Shown piece by piece: positions 11,165-22,500 of a DNA stretch of 64,000 bases. This DNA is from Diphasiastrum complanatum. Lineage: Eukaryota; Streptophyta; Lycopodiopsida; Lycopodiales; Lycopodiaceae. The stretch lies in contig CM055110.1 in the NCBI GenBank assembly GCA_029204225.1, forward strand, positions 42,451,862-42,515,861, read 5' to 3'. Each line of letters starts with the position of its first letter. Position 1 is the first letter of the stretch. Position numbers and translations under genes: made by a program. The notes below the pieces were generated by a model that was given only the letters and a program-made list of their open reading frames with translations, did not search any database and had not been told where the DNA came from.

Positions 11165-11400
11165 AGAGATTCTTAAACTGGTTAACATGATTCTGAAGAG
11201 AATCATTATTCGACATCTTGAGTGTGAACAGTTTCTTGCGAATATGTAACTTGGTAGTTATGTCTCTCACAACATATAGTGAGCTCAGGATGTCCCAAAC
11301 TTCTTTTGAAGTTTTGGCTTCAGCTACGTGGCCAATCTGAGTATTCTGATATATTGAGGCTAATAAGCGCGAAGGCTTTGCAATACATTGGTAGTGATAT
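11165..11400 (-). pseudogene. Copia gag fragment, 5' part (other half of 4290-4762)
   Basis: Minus-strand translation gives a copia capsid segment including RKKLFTLKMSNNDSLQNHV near 11180-11240, the region just before the helix seen at 4715-4760. The first five bases (AGAGA) are the second copy of the insertion duplication. Upstream, at about 11390, it ends against plus-strand leader sequence of another copia element. Confidence 0.75.
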
Positions 11401-11660
11401 CATTGTACCATCAATCTAGCTTTGTGCTGGTTGGATTGGGCCAAGACTAGAAGTATCTAGAGTGCTAGAAGTCTATCTTAGATCATTCCATTGAGTGAAA
11501 TCTTTGTGAATTTCAAGAGAAAAATTATTCATAATGACATCCATGGGTGATTTTTGCTTGAAGCAAGTGAGAGACTCACATCCACTAACTATTCCATTTG
11601 GAAAGTGAGAATGGAATCACTTTTAGTGCTCTAATATACCACAATCAATCATTTTTGAAA
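11400..11660 (+). pseudogene. Copia leader and first codons of gag
   Basis: Leader-like sequence similar to 6058-6180 is followed by a start-like ATGGGTGAT near 11542. With one frame change this reads into [20 protein letters not shown], the N-terminus of copia gag as seen at 39801 and 37353. The frame is lost by 11640 and a long microsatellite follows. Confidence 0.65.
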
Positions 11661-11693
11661 GGAGAAGAAGAGAAACTAGACACCATAAGTGAG

Positions 11694-11863
<170 letters not shown>

Positions 11864-11869
11864 ATTAGA

Positions 11870-12170
11870 GGAGTTCTAAATCCAAAAAAGACCCTTTGTA
11901 AAGATTATTTTTATATTTTTTCTTAAATTTTTCCTACACATGGACCAATCAAAACACTCAAATGTGAAATCTACGTAACGTAACTTTTTGAGTCCACATT
12001 TTGATTCCACACCAAAAATGGCATAACTTTTTAGTAGTAAGTCCAAATTTAGCGGAGTTTAGTGCATTGGAAAGTGCTCAACAAGGGCTTTCCAATGATA
12101 TGTTAGATGACATACTTCAGAGATATGATTAAAAAGTTATGGCAAGTCAAAATTATTAGTGTTATAATAT
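11870..12170. other. Spacer, possibly LTR-derived
   Basis: No coding sequence. The phrase AGGGCTTTCCAATGATATG and the short inverted words ATAACTTTTTAGT / AAAAAGTTAT suggest decayed LTR sequence, but no boundary can be drawn. Confidence 0.3.
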
Positions 12171-12171
12171 T

Positions 12172-13098
12172 TTAATAATATAAAAGACATCTTGCACGAA
12201 TTCTTAAAGGGTCTTTTTGGAGCTCAAAACTCCCCTGATGATTAGAAAGGTCAGCTTGCTTGAATTGATTCTTCTTCTTGAAGCAATTTGTGGCACAATG
12301 GCCTTTCTTGCCACAAAAGAAGCACTTGATCTTCTTTTCTTCCATTTGGATGTTGAAGCTCGAGAGGAATTGTCCTCCTCTCCATATTTGACTTTTTCTT
12401 TTTCCTTGTCTTTGTGGAAGTGTTGCTGTCCTTTGCTCCTCCCCTTGTGCTTTTCCTTGAGAAAGTAAAGGTTTGTTTTTTCCACCATTATTGATTGAGA
12501 GTTTGTTCATCCTCATGAGTTTGTTATCTTGCCTACATTCTTCAGCAATTAGAACTCCTTGAAGTGCCTCTAAGCTTGGAAGATCCTCCTTGATTGCATA
12601 TGATTGGACAAGTTTGTCAAATTCATCCTTCAAACCATTTAGGATCACTTGCACTAGTTCACTTTGATTGATGTGGTCTCCTATGCAAGCAAGCTCTCTA
12701 TGAAGATCCTTCACTCTCAAAACACAATTGGATGCACTCTCATGACTCCTTTGACAACTTTGAAAATTTTGATTTCTAAGTGTGAGAAATCTAGAGGCAT
12801 TCTTGGCCTCATAAATATCTTTGAGGGTGTTCCAAGCCTTCTTGGCCGAGGTGCAAATACTAATGTCTTTCAACAATTCATTTGAAACATTCATCTTGAT
12901 ATAGTAAAAAGCCATTCTTGCTCTTTTCTTGTACCTTTTCATTTCTTGAAGCAATTGAGGCTCATCCTCAAGTCCAAGGACAACATCCATCACATCTTCG
13001 AGGATAAGAATTGACTCTATCCTCACCTTCCAAATAGATTAGTTGGAGGTGGTCAATCTATCAATATGCTCCAAGAGAAAGGATCCCATGGATGCCAT
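12172..13098 (-). pseudogene. Copia gag with intact zinc knuckle and one stop
   Basis: Reads from Met at 13098 (MASMGSFLLEHIDRLTTSN). An in-frame TAA at 13039-13041 stands where relatives have Tyr, and the frame then stays open for 284 codons. The order is the UBN2 capsid domain with KKAWNTLKDIYEAKNASRF and LVQVILNGLKDEFDKLVQSY, a basic linker, and a complete CX2CX4HX4C knuckle CFFCGKKGHCATNC near residue 235 of the open part. The frame ends before the protease. It has the same architecture as the gags of elements B and C, which suggests a related family. Only the one stop breaks it, so loss of function is recent or the fragment was cut out by the truncation at 12172. Confidence 0.9.
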
Positions 13099-13099
13099 A

Positions 13100-13760
13100 T
13101 TATCTTGAGAAATTGTCTTGTAATGGATTAAAAAGTGTTGCTTCTCTCTCAATGAACGATTCAATAATGGTGTCCTACCAACTCCAAGTTGAGATCTTGC
13201 AACTAGTTGTAAGATGAGTCTCACTAACTATGCCAACTCCTCTCAATCTAGATCAAGCTCCTATCCAAAGATGAAGCAAAACCAAATTTTGGGCCACCTT
13301 CTCTCAAGTACCTGTAAAGCACTCAAAACATCCACAAAATACTCAAATACAAGTGATCTATATGAAATTATGTGGCTATGACCTCAAAATGATACCTAGA
13401 TCTTACCTAGACAAGATTGGCAAGCACTAACTTGAGTTTTTGATAAAACAAGCTAGATATGGGTCAAACTTTGTGTGTCCAACCAAGTTGGGTGACCTAC
13501 CCACCTCACTTCAAATGACTATAGCTTCCACAAGAGACATCCAATTGAGTTGAAATAAGTTACAACAAAATCTAGACTCCAAGAAGATTAGGAAGGGCAA
13601 GAAGAGCACCTGAGCGGTATGATGAAATGAGCTTCATCACTAGCACACAAGGAAACTTTAAGGAGCCTAAGGATGTTGCTAAGGCCAGAGAGGGGACAGA
13701 TAGAGAATGTTGGAGGGTTTGTGGATCCCAAGTCACCCTAACCCTAGTTAATAAGTGAGA
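13100..13760. other. Upstream region of the minus-strand gag; no LTR resolved
   Basis: Probable leader of the gag at 12172-13098. It has stops in all frames and no recognisable primer site. Short frames at 13039-13224 and 13572-13772 (-) have no family resemblance. Confidence 0.35.
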
Positions 13761-13764
13761 GGGA

Positions 13765-14400
13765 TTTGGCACCCTATGTGTGTAAGTCCGACCCGATGAT
13801 CACATAGTTATTTGATAATCAGAAAGTAAATAAAAGGACTTTAGGCCTTTTCGCGGGACTTTTAATGTTGCAGGACCTAAATGTCAAGTTAGTGAATAAA
13901 ATAGGGGTTCCCACCAAATTTTAATTTCAAACTGATTCTCTCCAATTATTAAATGGGTTTCCACTCTTTTTTAAACTTGAATAGTTAGGGAGGTAGGAAT
14001 TAGCCAATAGAAATTGGGGCCCCCATTTCCTCAATTTCCTATATAAGTAGCAATTTTGATTGATTGTACATGTTTTCATCTTCATTTCAATACAAATTGG
14101 CTCTCTTATGGAATGGATTTGTAAATGTCCTTGCTCTTTATCTCTTTTCCTCCATCTCTCATATTTTCTTTGTATTTGCTAATTTTTGGATCTAAAGCTT
14201 ATTGGAATTGCTATTTCTTATGCTTTTTGTGAGAGAGGAAGGGAGAGAGAGAGAAGATCATTGTGGAATTAGGGTTAATGGTTGTAGTGTTAATTGATAG
14301 TGTTAATGGATGTAGAGTTAATGCATAGTGTTACTGGATCTTAGTGTAATTGTGGATCATCCATGCATGCTGGATTTGATTTATGTTATCGCTCTCATGG
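13765..14400 (+). repeat. Probable LTR fragment with TATA box
   Basis: No coding sequence. CTATATAAGTAG at 14039-14050 is followed by TTGTACATGTTTTCATCTTC. The LTR at 62022 has TATA-like TTTTATAAAAAGGC and TTGTACATATTTTCATG in the same relation. A GA-rich stretch (14230-14256) follows. I infer a truncated LTR, perhaps of a family related to that at 62022. Its ends are unclear. Confidence 0.4.
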
Positions 14401-14486
14401 GATCGAACCTTCATGTGATGTCTAATTTCATCCCCTTGATGCCTGTGCGCTTGGATCTTGGGTTGAGGATAGGATAGGAAATAAAG

Positions 14487-15967
14487 CCACTATAGAGAAC
14501 TCTGGAACAAGACAATGCAAGAAGAATTGGAGTCCATAGCAATGAACGATGGATGGGAATTAACAAACTTGCCAAATGGAAGTAAAGTTGGAGGGTGCAA
14601 ATGGGAATAGACTGTATTGAGACATTTGCCCCTATCATGAAGCTGGCCTCCTTCAGATTCTTATTGGCATGGGTGACTGTACGGGACATGGAGGTGGAAC
14701 AAATGGATGTCAAAGCTGCTTTCCTGCATGGGGAATTGGAAGAAAAAGTCTATATGAAGCAACCACTTGGATTTGAAGTTGACGAACAACAGGTCTACAA
14801 GTTCAAGAAAGCCCTTTACGAATTACTGAAACAATCAACGAGAACTTGGTACCAAAAATTAGATAAGTTCTTCCCTAAAAATGGCTTTAGTAGGTGCTAT
14901 TTAGATCCAAGCTTGTATACTCGCGTAACAAAAGCAGTATTTCTAGTTGTTGCAGTCTATGTCGATGACCTAACTCTTGTTAGCGGCAACAAAATATCAT
15001 TGGCTGAGTGCAAAAAGAGTCTTAGTCAAGAGTTTGATATGAAAGATTTAGGTCCTATTCACTATTGCCTGGGAATCCAAGTTTGTAGAGACAAGAGTAA
15101 ACGTCTGACATGGATTACTCAAGAAAATTACATAGAAGAAGTACTTGACAGATTTGATATGAAAATTTGTTGTAGCATATTGACACCTCTAGATGTTGAG
15201 GTCAAATTAAGCAGAGAAATGAGTCCCACCTCTGAGGAAGAGAGGTGTTTAATGAACGAAAAACCATATAGAAGTCTGGTAGGTTCCTTGATGTATGCGA
15301 TTGGCCAGACATTGTTGTGGCAATAACAAAGTTGAACCAACTTCTAACAGATCTTGGGCAAGAGCATTAGTAGGCTATAGCCAAACGAGTGTTCAGATAC
15401 CTAAGAGGCACATCAGAACACAATTCTTTTCAGAGAAGAGAATCAGAACATAGTCAGATATTCGGATTCGGATTGGGGTGGTGACATAGACGACAGAAAG
15501 TCCACATGTGGCTATATTTACCTCCTGGTTGATCATCGGTTAGCTAGAGCTGTCACAAACAACACTTACTGGCATTGTCTTCGATTGAAGCAAAGTACAT
15601 GGGCTATGTCACGCTAGCAAGTGTTTAAAAAGCCTCATGGAAGATCTCAACATCAAACAAAACATCCCAATGTCTACTCACAATTATGGCTGCATGTTTT
15701 TGAGCAAGAACTCTGGGTTTCACAAAAAAAACAAGCACATCGGTATGTGGTACCACTTTGTGTGAGATTTGGTTCAAGAGAATATACTGAGAGTCAAATT
15801 CTATTCCACAAGCAAAATGGCAGCCGACATCATAACCAAAGGGCTATTGAAATCTCGTTTTCCCTTTTTGAGAGATTTAATAGGTATCAAAAATGCAAAT
15901 GAATATAATGTCATAAAAAAGAATAGCGAGAGAGGGTCTAATAGTTCCGCTATCCATTTCATGTGAA
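14487..15967 (+). pseudogene. Second copia pol fragment (reverse transcriptase and RNase H)
   Basis: Starts in the RT N-terminus (TMQEELESIAMNDGWELTN near 14515). It then runs open from 14595 for 243 codons: QMDVKAAFLHGELEEKVYMKQ, an intact YVDD active site near 14957 (AVYVDDLTLVSG) and MKDLGPIHYCLGI. It breaks at 15320. RNase H pieces follow in shifted frames (SDWGGDIDDRKSTCGYIYLL near 15465-15525, then a C-terminus with ILRVKFYSTSKMAADIITKGL near 15770-15845). Gag, protease, integrase and both LTRs are missing. Its sequence is well apart from elements B and C, so it is a different copia lineage. Confidence 0.88.
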
Positions 15968-17540
15968 AAATATAATGATATTAGCTGACGTGTTATGGCC
16001 ACTTTGATTAGTAGACATATGTGGCCACTTTTCTTTAGCATTTCTTGGCAGAAGTAATTTTAGATTCTTGAAATGTGTCTTTTTTGCGTTTTACTTAACG
16101 AAAGAAAATGAGGGCAAACACACCCTATTTTTGCAATCGTAGTTTGCCATTGTTTTTGTTGATTGTATTATCTGCAAGGTGTAATCACTGCTTGCTTTTC
16201 GTACTCCTTTAATAATTATGTCATCAAAAAGACATTCTATTACGAAATGTACATGTTTATTGAGCTTAGTTGGATGACAATAAAGTATCTTGAAATATTA
16301 GAGAACCCAGTGTGATCATATCCATGAATTATATTGAAGGATGATAGTAAAATACTTCAAACCTAGGATTTTTATCAGACTTTGAACACTTCATGCACAC
16401 AAGCCATTGTATGGTTTGGCTGACCCAAGACTTTCACATAGTCTCCAGTACATCTAATGATTTCTATGCAAGGATCCAGGTGAGTGGCCACACTATGTTA
16501 AGGAAACTACAGTCGGAAATCAGAAAATTCTGACAATAATTCTAGAGTTAGAAAAAATGAAGTAGGCAAACATGGAACCTCTAAAAAGTTGATGAAAACG
16601 ATCTCAGATCATTTTGAACATAACTAAAATCATTTAAATTTTTTTGAGATAATCAATCATTTGAGTATATGGGTCACTCAATTTGAGTATCTAGGAGTTT
16701 ATATCAGACTAAAGATTGTAGAACTGTTTTATAGAAAAAAAAATTACGGTATTTTTAAAAATCTTTAAACTTTAATAGCTTTTGCATATGAATCTAGATT
16801 GCCATGCTACAGAAAACAAAAATGATTATTTCTCTGTAATACATCTCATGAAATGGATAAATTGAGGAATTTTGAAACTAAAAACTTCTTAATATATCTT
16901 TCATCACTCCTAAGAGACTTAATTTTTTTTAAAAACTTAGTATTGTCTCTAAGATTTAAGATTTCATACAAAGGTTTACCAAACCTATGTCACAAATGGT
17001 AATAGTTTTAATTTTGGATGTTATGAATTTTTTTTTCAATATATATACGTAAGAGAGTGTATTTCTTGTATTAAAGTTTTGTATAAGATAAAGTTTGAGA
17101 CTGGGAAACCTAGAAGGACCTTTGATATTAGAAATTGTTTGTATGCAAATTTTCGTTCAAGATAGACAAAACGATTGAATAACAAAAAAAGGCCAACTTT
17201 TCAATTCAAAATTTACATTGAAAAAGTTTCAGTAAGTTGAACTTTATCTTTCATCCATCTCCTAGCAGCTTCATTGTGTCATTAGCAAATAGTATCAAAT
17301 ATGGTCAAAGCTCATATATTGTGTTTTGTTTTGTTTTGTTTTTACTTGAGCTATGAAATTGTAGTGTTGTTACACCTTTTGTGACAAACATAATTCATCA
17401 ATAAGTTTTCACGAATAATACCTGATCTCTATCAAATTATAATGTTGCGATTGTGTTTTGTTTTGCAAGACATATAGAAAATGTCTCCATATTGGATGAA
17501 AAAATGATCAAATTTTTAGAGATGCGTCCTAAAGACTACT
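15968..17540. other. AT-rich spacer with no gene seen
   Basis: No open frame of note and no RNA gene recognised. A copia 3' LTR could start just past 15960, but no second copy is present to test that. From 16500 the DNA is uniformly AT-rich. Confidence 0.5.
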
Positions 17541-17589
17541 TTATTGATGGTTTGTTTGAAATTGCGAATACTGGGAAACGAAGATTATG

Positions 17590-17860
17590 AGATTTTCATC
17601 ATGAATGTTGTGAATAGTGATCGCGAATATGTAAATACTGATCGTGAACATTGTGAATACATATCATGAATACTGATGTGAAATTGTGAATACTGAGAAA
17701 CATATCTTATGAGATATTGATCATAAATAATAAGAAAAATGTAATCATGAATATTGTGAATGGCGATCATAAATATTGTGAATATGGATCGTGAATACTG
17801 ATCTTGAATATTCTTAAATATTAAAATACTCTACAACATAATCATGATTATTATGAATGT
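17590..17860. repeat. Degenerate short-period tandem repeat
   Basis: Repeated variants of GAATAYTGTGAATA and GATCRTGAATAYTG in the same orientation, with period near 20-40 bp and many substitutions. It directly abuts the Helitron relic. Confidence 0.75.
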
Positions 17861-18420
17861 TAAAATGTGATTATTCATGTTTTTTGAATAGAACAAACAA
17901 TATGAACTTAAAAAGGTGTTCTTCCTTGAGAAATACAAAGCCAAAGAATAAGTTTTTTAGAAGGTCTGATGAAAGAAACAAACTGACTTTGGTACAATCT
18001 AAAGTCTCCCAACAAACGATGGATAATAGTCCAACGCATTCAGTTCGAGATCAAGAAATCAAAGTATATGACGTGCATATTTGATTTGACCGACAAAAGT
18101 GATGACAACACAATCACACTCTCTATTGATGAAAATTATCTTCACAAATATACAAATTTGCAAATTTTTTATGTTGTTGCAATTAGAGATTTTGCGGTGG
18201 TTGAAAAAAATTCAAGGAGTGAAGGAGGAAGCTCAAATTATAGGCTCATTTTGCAACCATCTACAATGATTACAAAACTACGACAATTCAACACTTGTTT
18301 GAAATTTTTCTCCGAGATCAGTCTTCTAACTTTTGTGAATATTGCGAAAAAATCATACAACAAAATCTTGGAAGAAACGAGCCCGCATTGGTAGCGTTAG
18401 TGGTAGTTACAATGATTGAA
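17857..18420 (+). pseudogene. Unknown coding remnant upstream of the Helitron Rep
   Basis: Two open frames, 17857-18084 (75 codons) and 18068-18394 (108 codons), overlap in different phases. The first is basic and polar. The second begins like a beta-rich domain (FDLTDKSDDNTITLSIDE) and ends at SPHW. Neither matches a family I know. Their position suggests the N-terminal part of the Helitron protein or a captured sequence. Confidence 0.3.
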
Positions 18421-18849
18421 GTTGGACCACATCATTTAATTCAAGATGTATAAATTGTTGTAGATGGATTTGATGAGAAAGAAAAAATTGGTGTAAGCCT
18501 TTCTTGATTCTTACTACAATGCTATTTCATGTTTTCCCCACATACTTCATAACAAACAACTACGTGGCTTTGTTTAGCGATACATAAGGACAAAAATGAT
18601 GAAACAAAATCTACACTCTCTAATAAATCAATTTCACTACTTGCACAAATGTCAATTGTTAACAAATTTAAGCAACTCCATCAAGACTCACAAGTATCAA
18701 ACAACAGCATCATTTATTACTTGAGAAAGTATATAAGAACAAACAAATATCATGAAGTATCGAACCAAGCGAAAAACCCAATAATGAATTGACTAAGTAT
18801 TTTCAATAAGCAAGAAATATCTCTTGAAGATTTCATACAAAAACATGGA

Positions 18850-21340
18850 AAAAATTCGAAAAAATTGCCAAGTACAAAAAAAGAATTAATGATTCTCCTA
18901 AAACAAGATGTGTTTGTTGTGATAGATTAATTTTCAACTACTTAGAAAAATTAAAATTATTTGACGAAAAACAACTAACCGACATTCATGTACAAAAAAT
19001 ATGCAAATCTTGCAAAGCTACGATATCAAAAGAAATGTTGCCTGAAAATGCATCACCAATGAACTATTTCACCAACAAGGCATTGAGCAAAGTAAATGAA
19101 CTCAATGACTTAGAAGAACACTTGGTATCACCACAAATTGCATTCTCACAAATAAGAGATCTCTCATTTGAAGGACAATTGGGTATTACCAGAAGTATTA
19201 TCAATGTCACTGCAAATCTAGATCAAGTGCAAAATGGCTACCAAGATTCGTGGATGAAAGTGCCTCAGTAGTTGTTGCACTACGACGCAAAATGCAATGC
19301 AAGTCTGCATATATGAGCATGATCATAAGACCAATCATATTAATGCAAGCTTTACAACAATTATGTGATATGCCATTATACAAGGAATGTAATGTGAAAA
19401 TCAGTAATGACTGGATAACGTATTTTCACGAGTACATACAACATGACACAGAAGAAGATGAGACTCTAAAACAAACACTCCTGAAGATGAGGGAAACGAA
19501 GTCGATGATGAAGATTTGAAAACATATACTCTCGTCCACAATTTCACAACCGCCCAGGACTATGAAAATTGTTACAAAGCAATTGCTTTATGCGAGGGTC
19601 AGAATCCAATAGGATTGTATCAAGATATTTGTAGCAAAGAACTAAACTTTCCTAGATTGTTTGATGGCCACAAAGGAAAGATGGTGATGAGCAACAAGCT
19701 CCCATACCAAAAAATTGCCAAATGGGAGATCTTACATTACAAACACGAAGTTTTCCAACACATACCCAACATCTTCTACAGTGCAAGCAAAATATTGATA
19801 GAGTCAAGTACTTTTAACAAGTACACTTGCGCAAAAGTGCAATGAAACACCATCCACCATTAACTGCAGAAACTGTATCTCAAGACACAAACATAGAGCA
19901 AATATTGCATTCAAAAATAGGATATCAAGACTTTCCAAACATTCGAATGTCTCCAGATTACAAACAACATCTTAAATGAAATGTATTTGCAATGATGTGT
20001 CAACTTGGCCCTCCAATATTTTTATCACACTTTCATGCACTGAAGTACGTTGGTCAACATTAATGGAAACCCTTGAAATCTTGAACAAAAATATTGTCAA
20101 GCGTGAAAATTTTGAAACAAAATCTGCCTATTTCAGACGACATGTAAGAATTGATCCAGTAACATGCGCTTGATACTACAATTTCAAAATTCGGGATAAA
20201 ACAAAAAAATTTATTCTTGGTAAAGTTGACGACTACTTCTTTGTGATCAAGTTTCAAAACCGCGGAAGCCAACATGACCATGGCATAATATGGACTTCAA
20301 ATGCGTTAGTTTCTGGACAAAATCAAAATCACGAATTAGAACACTTTTTGAACGAATACATTTGTTGTACAACAATATGCTACAACATGATTGTAAAGCA
20401 ATACAAACCCATAGACATAAAAACATGCAATAAGAAAAACAAAACCAGATGCAAGTCATTTTCCAAAACCACCCATGACAAAAACAAAAATACTGTGCCC
20501 ATTTGATGAAAATATAAATATAGAAACAAAACACTTTTATGAGCATATATGTAGTAATGTGTACATGAAAATTGAGGAAATAAATGTAGACATAGAGGTA
20601 GATGTCGCTACATGGATAACATCCATTGGACTCGATGAAAACATGTACATACAAGCATTACGTACAACCATTCAAAAACCAACAATATTTTAAAAAGGCA
20701 TCCAAAAGATATATACACGAATCCTTTCAAATATCAAATCAGCTTCTTGTGGAATGCAAACATTGACATCCAATAAATCCTAGTAGATTCTTAAATGCGA
20801 CAACAAGCTCTTACAAATCATACATGACCAAAATGCTATGTCAAAATCAATTTTAAACAATAATGATGCACAGCAAATGAGTGGACAATTAGCTGCTTTT
20901 ATAGTTTTATCACTTCCACTCAACAATACGACACGATTATTTTCGTTCATCAACACAAGTCCGGAAGACGAACGTTTGTCTTTAAAAAAAACTGCACCAA
21001 CTTCAATTGTTGGAACCTTCATCTATCGACATCAAATGCAAATCAAAAATTGATCACTACATGTCAAGAAAAATTTGCTACCACCATTTTTGTCTTGCTG
21101 AATATGTCGCACATTACATTGACAATGGAAAGCAAGTAAAAAAGAAATTTTTTTTCTCAAATTATTCGATTTGTCAATTACAACATCCACAAAGATCCAA
21201 AAAACTATTACAGAGAGCATCTACTTTTGTATATGCCATTCGTAGAATCCGAACAAAATCTAAAGAGCACCAGCCATTCATGGCACAATGCTTATTAACA
21301 AAACATACAAAACCCACCAAGCAACATTCGTTGCTATGAA
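18850..21340 (+). pseudogene. Helitron Rep/helicase remnant with DUF6570-like region
   Basis: Decayed rolling-circle transposase, in several frames. Near 18900 a CX2C pair (RCVCCDRL) and near 19008 a second (ICKSCK) form a zinc-binding region. It is followed by LNDLEEHLVSPQIAFSQIRD and by PRFVDESA...ALRRKMQCKSAYM. This is the pattern of the DUF6570 region that precedes Rep in many Helitron proteins. Next come ELNFPRLFDGHKG (near 19640) and the Helitron_like_N Rep domain: FITLSCTEVRWSTLMETL near 20020, the HUH-type motif FQNRGSQHDHGIIW near 20252-20293, then the INTSPEDERLSL segment near 20955. A Tyr motif may survive as SYKSYMTK near 20812. The helicase domain is absent. More than five frameshifts or stops make it inactive. 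Confidence 0.8.
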
Positions 21341-22090
21341 TGAAAAACATATATTTGAATTCTATGTTGTAACTCTAACTATCTTAAATTCTATTTGAGC
21401 CGTATCCAAATCCTTAAATTTTAGGATTCATAGTATTATCACATGGCAAGGCCTTTGTGCTGATCATCTTGTTTACATTGTAAAGGACTCCACTTGATGG
21501 CCATCCATTTGACCGTTCCAAACAGGAGTAAAATATTAGTCATTAAGGGATGGTAATTATAGTTAAGAAAAAATGATAGTTTTATAAGATTCTTCACTTA
21601 CCTGGAATGAGCGTGTCCTCCATTGCTCTCAAGAAAATGGAGTGTCTTATTAAATGGTAAAAACATTAAGTATGTTCGATTGTAAATTTAACCATTATAG
21701 ATTTTATTTTGGTGTTTTGGTGATGAGGTGTTGGATTAAATATATTGTACTTGCACTAGTGATGTGCTCCGATCATCATTTAAGAGATAAGGGAGCAGGA
21801 CATGTTATCGGCACTGATGATTGCTGCGTGTGTATCACTTACAAAGAAATTGAAAGAATCACTCATTGGATGGCAATGGCCATTTGCACATCATTATTTC
21901 CTACTTCAAGGATATTGCAAGGTTGGCTTTGGCAAGCTGTTGATCCGTCGATCAAATGAAAACGTGAGAGCAGTGAAATACAGGTTGTCAAATTGAAAGC
22001 TAAAAAATAATGATTGTCAAAATTCGAATGTGAAGGCTGGTCATCTGGTGTACGAAAACACAGTGAAAACATAATTTCAACAAATGATCG
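21341..22090. other. Spacer between Helitron relic and transporter gene
   Basis: Two overlapping frames at 21654-21996 (101 and 64 codons) have no resemblance to known proteins and unconvincing composition. No RNA gene is seen. The 3' end of the Helitron (a CTRR terminus with hairpin) could not be located. Confidence 0.4.
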
Positions 22091-22500
22091 AGCGCCGAGT
22101 ATGTTCTATATCATGCAGTTTAATTTGCAGATTAAGCATGCCTTAGCATGGCATTCCTAATGACACCACCAAGATATGATAAAGCTGTAGCATAATAAAA
22201 TATGTCTCTTTTGAATATGACGTACAACGTTGAAGTATGGAGGCTTAATATAGTGATGCTGACGTTTCATGGCCAGCATCACCTTCCAGAGAAATACTCT
22301 TGACTCGTACAGGAATAACTATTTGAGAAGCATATTATAGAACTGCTTTTAATCATAGAGCTAGCTCAAACAGAGAATGTGAGTCCTTTGCATCTACTCA
22401 ATTTGCTTCCATGTATTTTGAAGGACAAACAGCCACTGTATGTTATATAGAAATCGCAAGCATCCATCTGCATTCTGAATGAGCTGGCGCCCTTTGAAGC

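Noticed and set aside
12664-12885. Plus-strand frames across 12217-12885
   Set aside because: They are shadows of the minus-strand copia gag, which shows the capsid and zinc-knuckle motifs.
15968-16320. 3' LTR after the second copia pol
   Set aside because: A TGTGAAAAATATAATG word occurs at about 15961, but there is no clear polypurine tract and no second LTR copy to confirm it.
21654-21996. Overlapping plus-strand frames of 101 and 64 codons
   Set aside because: No recognisable motif and unconvincing composition; chance frames are likely at this length.
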